In this document: piece by piece, positions 62,056-64,000 of the stretch | Layout: each line of letters opens with the position of its first letter | How positions within the stretch are numbered: position 1 is the stretch's first letter | Source: Nonomuraea jabiensis | GTDB taxonomy: Bacteria; Actinomycetota; Actinomycetes; Streptosporangiales; Streptosporangiaceae | Direction: 5' to 3' | Assembly (NCBI RefSeq): GCF_014204795.1 | Contig: NZ_JACHMB010000001.1 | Span: 11,932,501-11,996,500 of the forward strand | Length of the DNA stretch: 64,000 bases | Position numbers and translations under genes: made by a program | The notes under the pieces: model-generated | Told to the model about the DNA's origin: nothing | The model's database searches: none | What the model saw: only the letters and a program-made list of their open reading frames with translations

Positions 62056-64000
62056 GTGGAATTTCGAGTTCTGGGACCTCTCGAGGTCCGTGCCGACGGC
62101 GGGGAGCCCGTCGGCCTGGGCGGGGCCCGCCCGCGCGCGGTGCTGGCCCGGCTCCTCATCGCGCGGGGGGCCGTGGTCTCCACCGACGCCCTGATCCATG
62201 ACATGTACGGGGACACGCCGCCGCCCAGCGCGCTGTCGTCGCTGCACTCGTACGTGTCGAACCTGCGCCGGGCGATCGAGCCGGACCGCGGCCCGTGGGC
62301 CAAGCCCAAGGTGCTGATCGGCCGGCCACCCGGCTACCTGCTGGCCGCCGATGACGTGGACGCGGCGCGGTTCGAGGAGCTGGTGGGCCGGTCGGAGTTC
62401 CAGTCGCCGGGGGAGGCGCTGAGCTGCCTGGACGCCGCGTTCGGGCTGTGGCGGGGCACGCCCTACGGGGAGTTCGGGGACGAGAGCTGGGCCCTCACCG
62501 AGGTGAGCCGGCTGCGCGAGCTGCGGCTGGTCGCGCTCGAACGGCGCGCCCGGGCGCTGCTCGACCTGGGCCGCCCGCAGGCCGTGATCACGGACCTGGA
62601 GGCGGAGACGGCCGAGAACCCGCTGCGCGAGCGGCTGTGGTGCCTGCTCGCCCTGTCCCTGTACCGCACGGGGCGGCAGGCGGAGGCGCTGGCCGTACTG
62701 CGCCGCGCGGCCCGGCTGCTGGCCGACCAGCTCGGCCTCGACCCCGGCCCCGAGCTCCGCTCCCTCGAACAGGACATCCTCCGCCAGTCCGACTCCTTGG
62801 ACCCGGCCACCGGCCCGGCCACCGGCTCTGCCACCGGCCCGACCTCCCTGGTCATGCCGCCCCGGCCCGGGACGGTGGCGCACGGCCGGGACGACCGGCT
62901 GGCCGAGCTGACGGCGCGCGGCCGGGACGACCGGCTCGCCGAGCTGATGGCGCTGCCCGAGCGGGCCGCCCGCACCGGCCTGCGGCTGGCGGTGGTGAGC
63001 GGCGAGGCGGGGATCGGCAAGACGTTCCTGCTGGAGGAGTTCGGCGAGCACTGCTCGGCCCGGCTCGGACAGCTCGTGCTCTGGGGGCGCTGCCACGACG
63101 CCGAAGGGCTGCCACCGCTGTGGCCGTGGGTCCAGGTGCTGCGGACGCTCGCACAGCACTGCCCGCCCGGCGACCGGCAGACCCTGGCCGGCCTGCTCGA
63201 CGCAGACCACCCGACCGCCCCGCACCGCGACCCGCACCGCATGGCAGACCCACACCCCACAGCCGACCCACATCGCACAGCCGACCCGCACCGCATGGCC
63301 GACCCGCACCGCACGGCCGACGCGCACGCCGTCGCGCGGTGGCTGGCCGCAGCCTCACGCGTCCGGCCGCTGGTGATCATCCTGGACGACCTGCAGCGGG
63401 CCGACACCGCGTCGCTGGACCTGCTCAGGGACCTGGTCATGCGGCTGGACGGCGCCGCTGTCACGCTGGTCGCCGCGTTCCGCCCGGGTTTCGACGACCC
63501 GCTGACCCGGCTGGCCCGCTACGACCTGGTCCGCCTGCGCCTCCGCGGCCTGGCACCGGAGGCCATACGGTCCATGGCGGCCGGCATGGGGGTGCGGCTC
63601 GACGCCGAGGCCGCGGCACGGCTGGCCGACCGGACCGGCGGCAACCCCTTCTTCGTACGGGAATGCCTCCGGCTACGGGCCGACGGGCACGCCGCGGACG
63701 CCATCCCTGAGGCGGTCGCAGGGCTGGTGCGGTCGCAGCTCGAGGCTGAGGTCACGGACGTGCTGACGGTCGCGGCGGTGCTCGGCCGGGAGTTCGACCC
63801 GGCGATCGTGGCGCAGGTCGCAGGCCTCGAAGCGCCCGACCTGCTCGACCGCGCAACCCGCGCAGGCCTACTAGCCCTGGCCGACAACCCCAACCTGACG
63901 ACCGGCACGCGACTCCCCGTCCCCAGCAACGCGCTCGACCTCGCGGCCGACACGAGACTGCCCGTCCCCAGCAACACACTCGACCTCGCCACCACCGCGG
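62056..64000 (+). CDS. SARP/AfsR-type regulator with AAA ATPase domain, 3' end outside window
   Basis: The frame opens at a GTG at 62056 (MEFRVLGPLEVRADGGEPVG) and is open to the window end; GGA lies just upstream. Residues 1-95 form the OmpR-like winged helix with PPPSALSSLHSYVSNLRRAI and GRPPGYLL. Residues of about 100-240 form the BTAD domain (AADDVDAARFEELVG, LREL then RLVALERRARALLDLG, NPLRERLWCLLALSLYRTGR). The AAA domain has Walker A in VSGEAGIGKTFLLEE and Walker B in PLVIILDDLQRADTASLD. Short in-frame repeats are notable: GRDDRLAEL twice, ADPHRT/ADPHRM near 63230-63325, and RLPVPSNALDLA twice near the end. Such proteins activate secondary-metabolite genes. The target cluster is not visible. 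Confidence 0.88.
   Translation, partial: MEFRVLGPLEVRADGGEPVGLGGARPRAVLARLLIARGAVVSTDALIHDMYGDTPPPSALSSLHSYVSNLRRAIEPDRGPWAKPKVLIGRPPGYLLAADDVDAARFEELVGRSEFQSPGEALSCLDAAFGLWRGTPYGEFGDESWALTEVSRLRELRLVALERRARALLDLGRPQAVITDLEAETAENPLRERLWCLLALSLYRTGRQAEALAVLRRAARLLADQLGLDPGPELRSLEQDILRQSDSLDPATGPATGSATGPTSLVMPPRPGTVAHGRDDRLAELTARGRDDRLAELMALPERAARTGLRLAVVSGEAGIGKTFLLEEFGEHCSARLGQLVLWGRCHDAEGLPPLWPWVQVLRTLAQHCPPGDRQTLAGLLDADHPTAPHRDPHRMADPHPTADPHRTADPHRMADPHRTADAHAVARWLAAASRVRPLVIILDDLQRADTASLDLLRDLVMRLDGAAVTLVAAFRPGFDDPLTRLARYDLVRLRLRGLAPEAIRSMAAGMGVRLDAEAAARLADRTGGNPFFVRECLRLRADGHAADAIPEAVAGLVRSQLEAEVTDVLTVAAVLGREFDPAIVAQVAGLEAPDLLDRATRAGLLALADNPNLTTGTRLPVPSNALDLAADTRLPVPSNTLDLATTA

Overview
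The window is high-GC DNA (roughly 70% or more) with strong G/C bias at third codon positions, many GTG starts and ATGA/TGATG stop-start overlaps. Its gene set (SpoIIE-type phosphatases, a Spo0M-like protein, a SARP/AfsR-type regulator, a PknD-type kinase, a conservon-like P450, and an acyl-CoA carboxylase with a small epsilon subunit) points to a filamentous actinomycete. The order Streptosporangiales (a Nonomuraea-like organism) is my guess from gene content; the sequence does not prove it.

Layout. 1-5750: end of a membrane protein gene, 1.3 kb of non-coding tandem repeats (36 bp x8, then about 103 bp x4-5), an unusual exported Asp/Lys/Tyr repeat protein, a SnoaL-like lipoprotein with 8-residue repeats, and a decayed IS1182-type transposase next to a gene fragment. 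5.7-16.5 kb: exported esterase fused to a beta-propeller, ArsR-type regulator, Spo0M-like protein, an NmrA-like oxidoreductase, a GH39-like lipoprotein, TetR/hydrolase pair, arabinose-isomerase-like enzyme, TetR. 16.7-23.2 kb: GAF/SpoIIE phosphatase, PatB-type C-S lyase/aminotransferase, and a minus-strand group with a SecD-SecF fusion. 23.3-28.2 kb: a five-gene translationally coupled peptide/opine-type ABC importer. 28.2-34.9 kb: ANTAR-GAF-PAS-SpoIIE phosphatase behind a six-HAMP hybrid histidine kinase.

35.2-48.2 kb is a carbon-metabolism block. Acyl-CoA ligase and membrane acyltransferase genes run left; phosphoketolase, secondary alcohol dehydrogenase, GH15 glycosidase, a divergent G6PD-like enzyme, an IlvD/EDD sugar-acid dehydratase and a 2-hydroxyacid dehydrogenase run right, the last four with overlapping ends. 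The G6PD homologue lacks two lysines expected to contact G6P phosphate and coenzyme, so the block may encode an oxidative route for non-phosphorylated sugar. The 38.2-38.5 kb divergent promoter holds a 13-bp perfect inverted repeat.

48.2-64 kb: NmrA-like oxidoreductase/TetR pair with two clear operators; terC under a well-formed yybP-ykoY (Mn2+) riboswitch whose P1 strand competes with an RBS-masking hairpin; PknD-like kinase divergent from a P450 lacking the ExxR glutamate; a three-gene acyl-CoA carboxylase operon divergent from a TetR gene; a NarL/LuxR two-component pair divergent from a small membrane protein gene across two perfect TGTCCCGGGACA palindromes; and a SARP/AAA regulator cut by the window end.

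The most striking items are the exported D/K/Y repeat protein, the possible non-phosphorylating sugar-oxidation block, the terC riboswitch switch-hairpin, and the unusual abundance of short tandem duplications, inside and outside genes. I saw no tRNA, rRNA or CRISPR array by eye.
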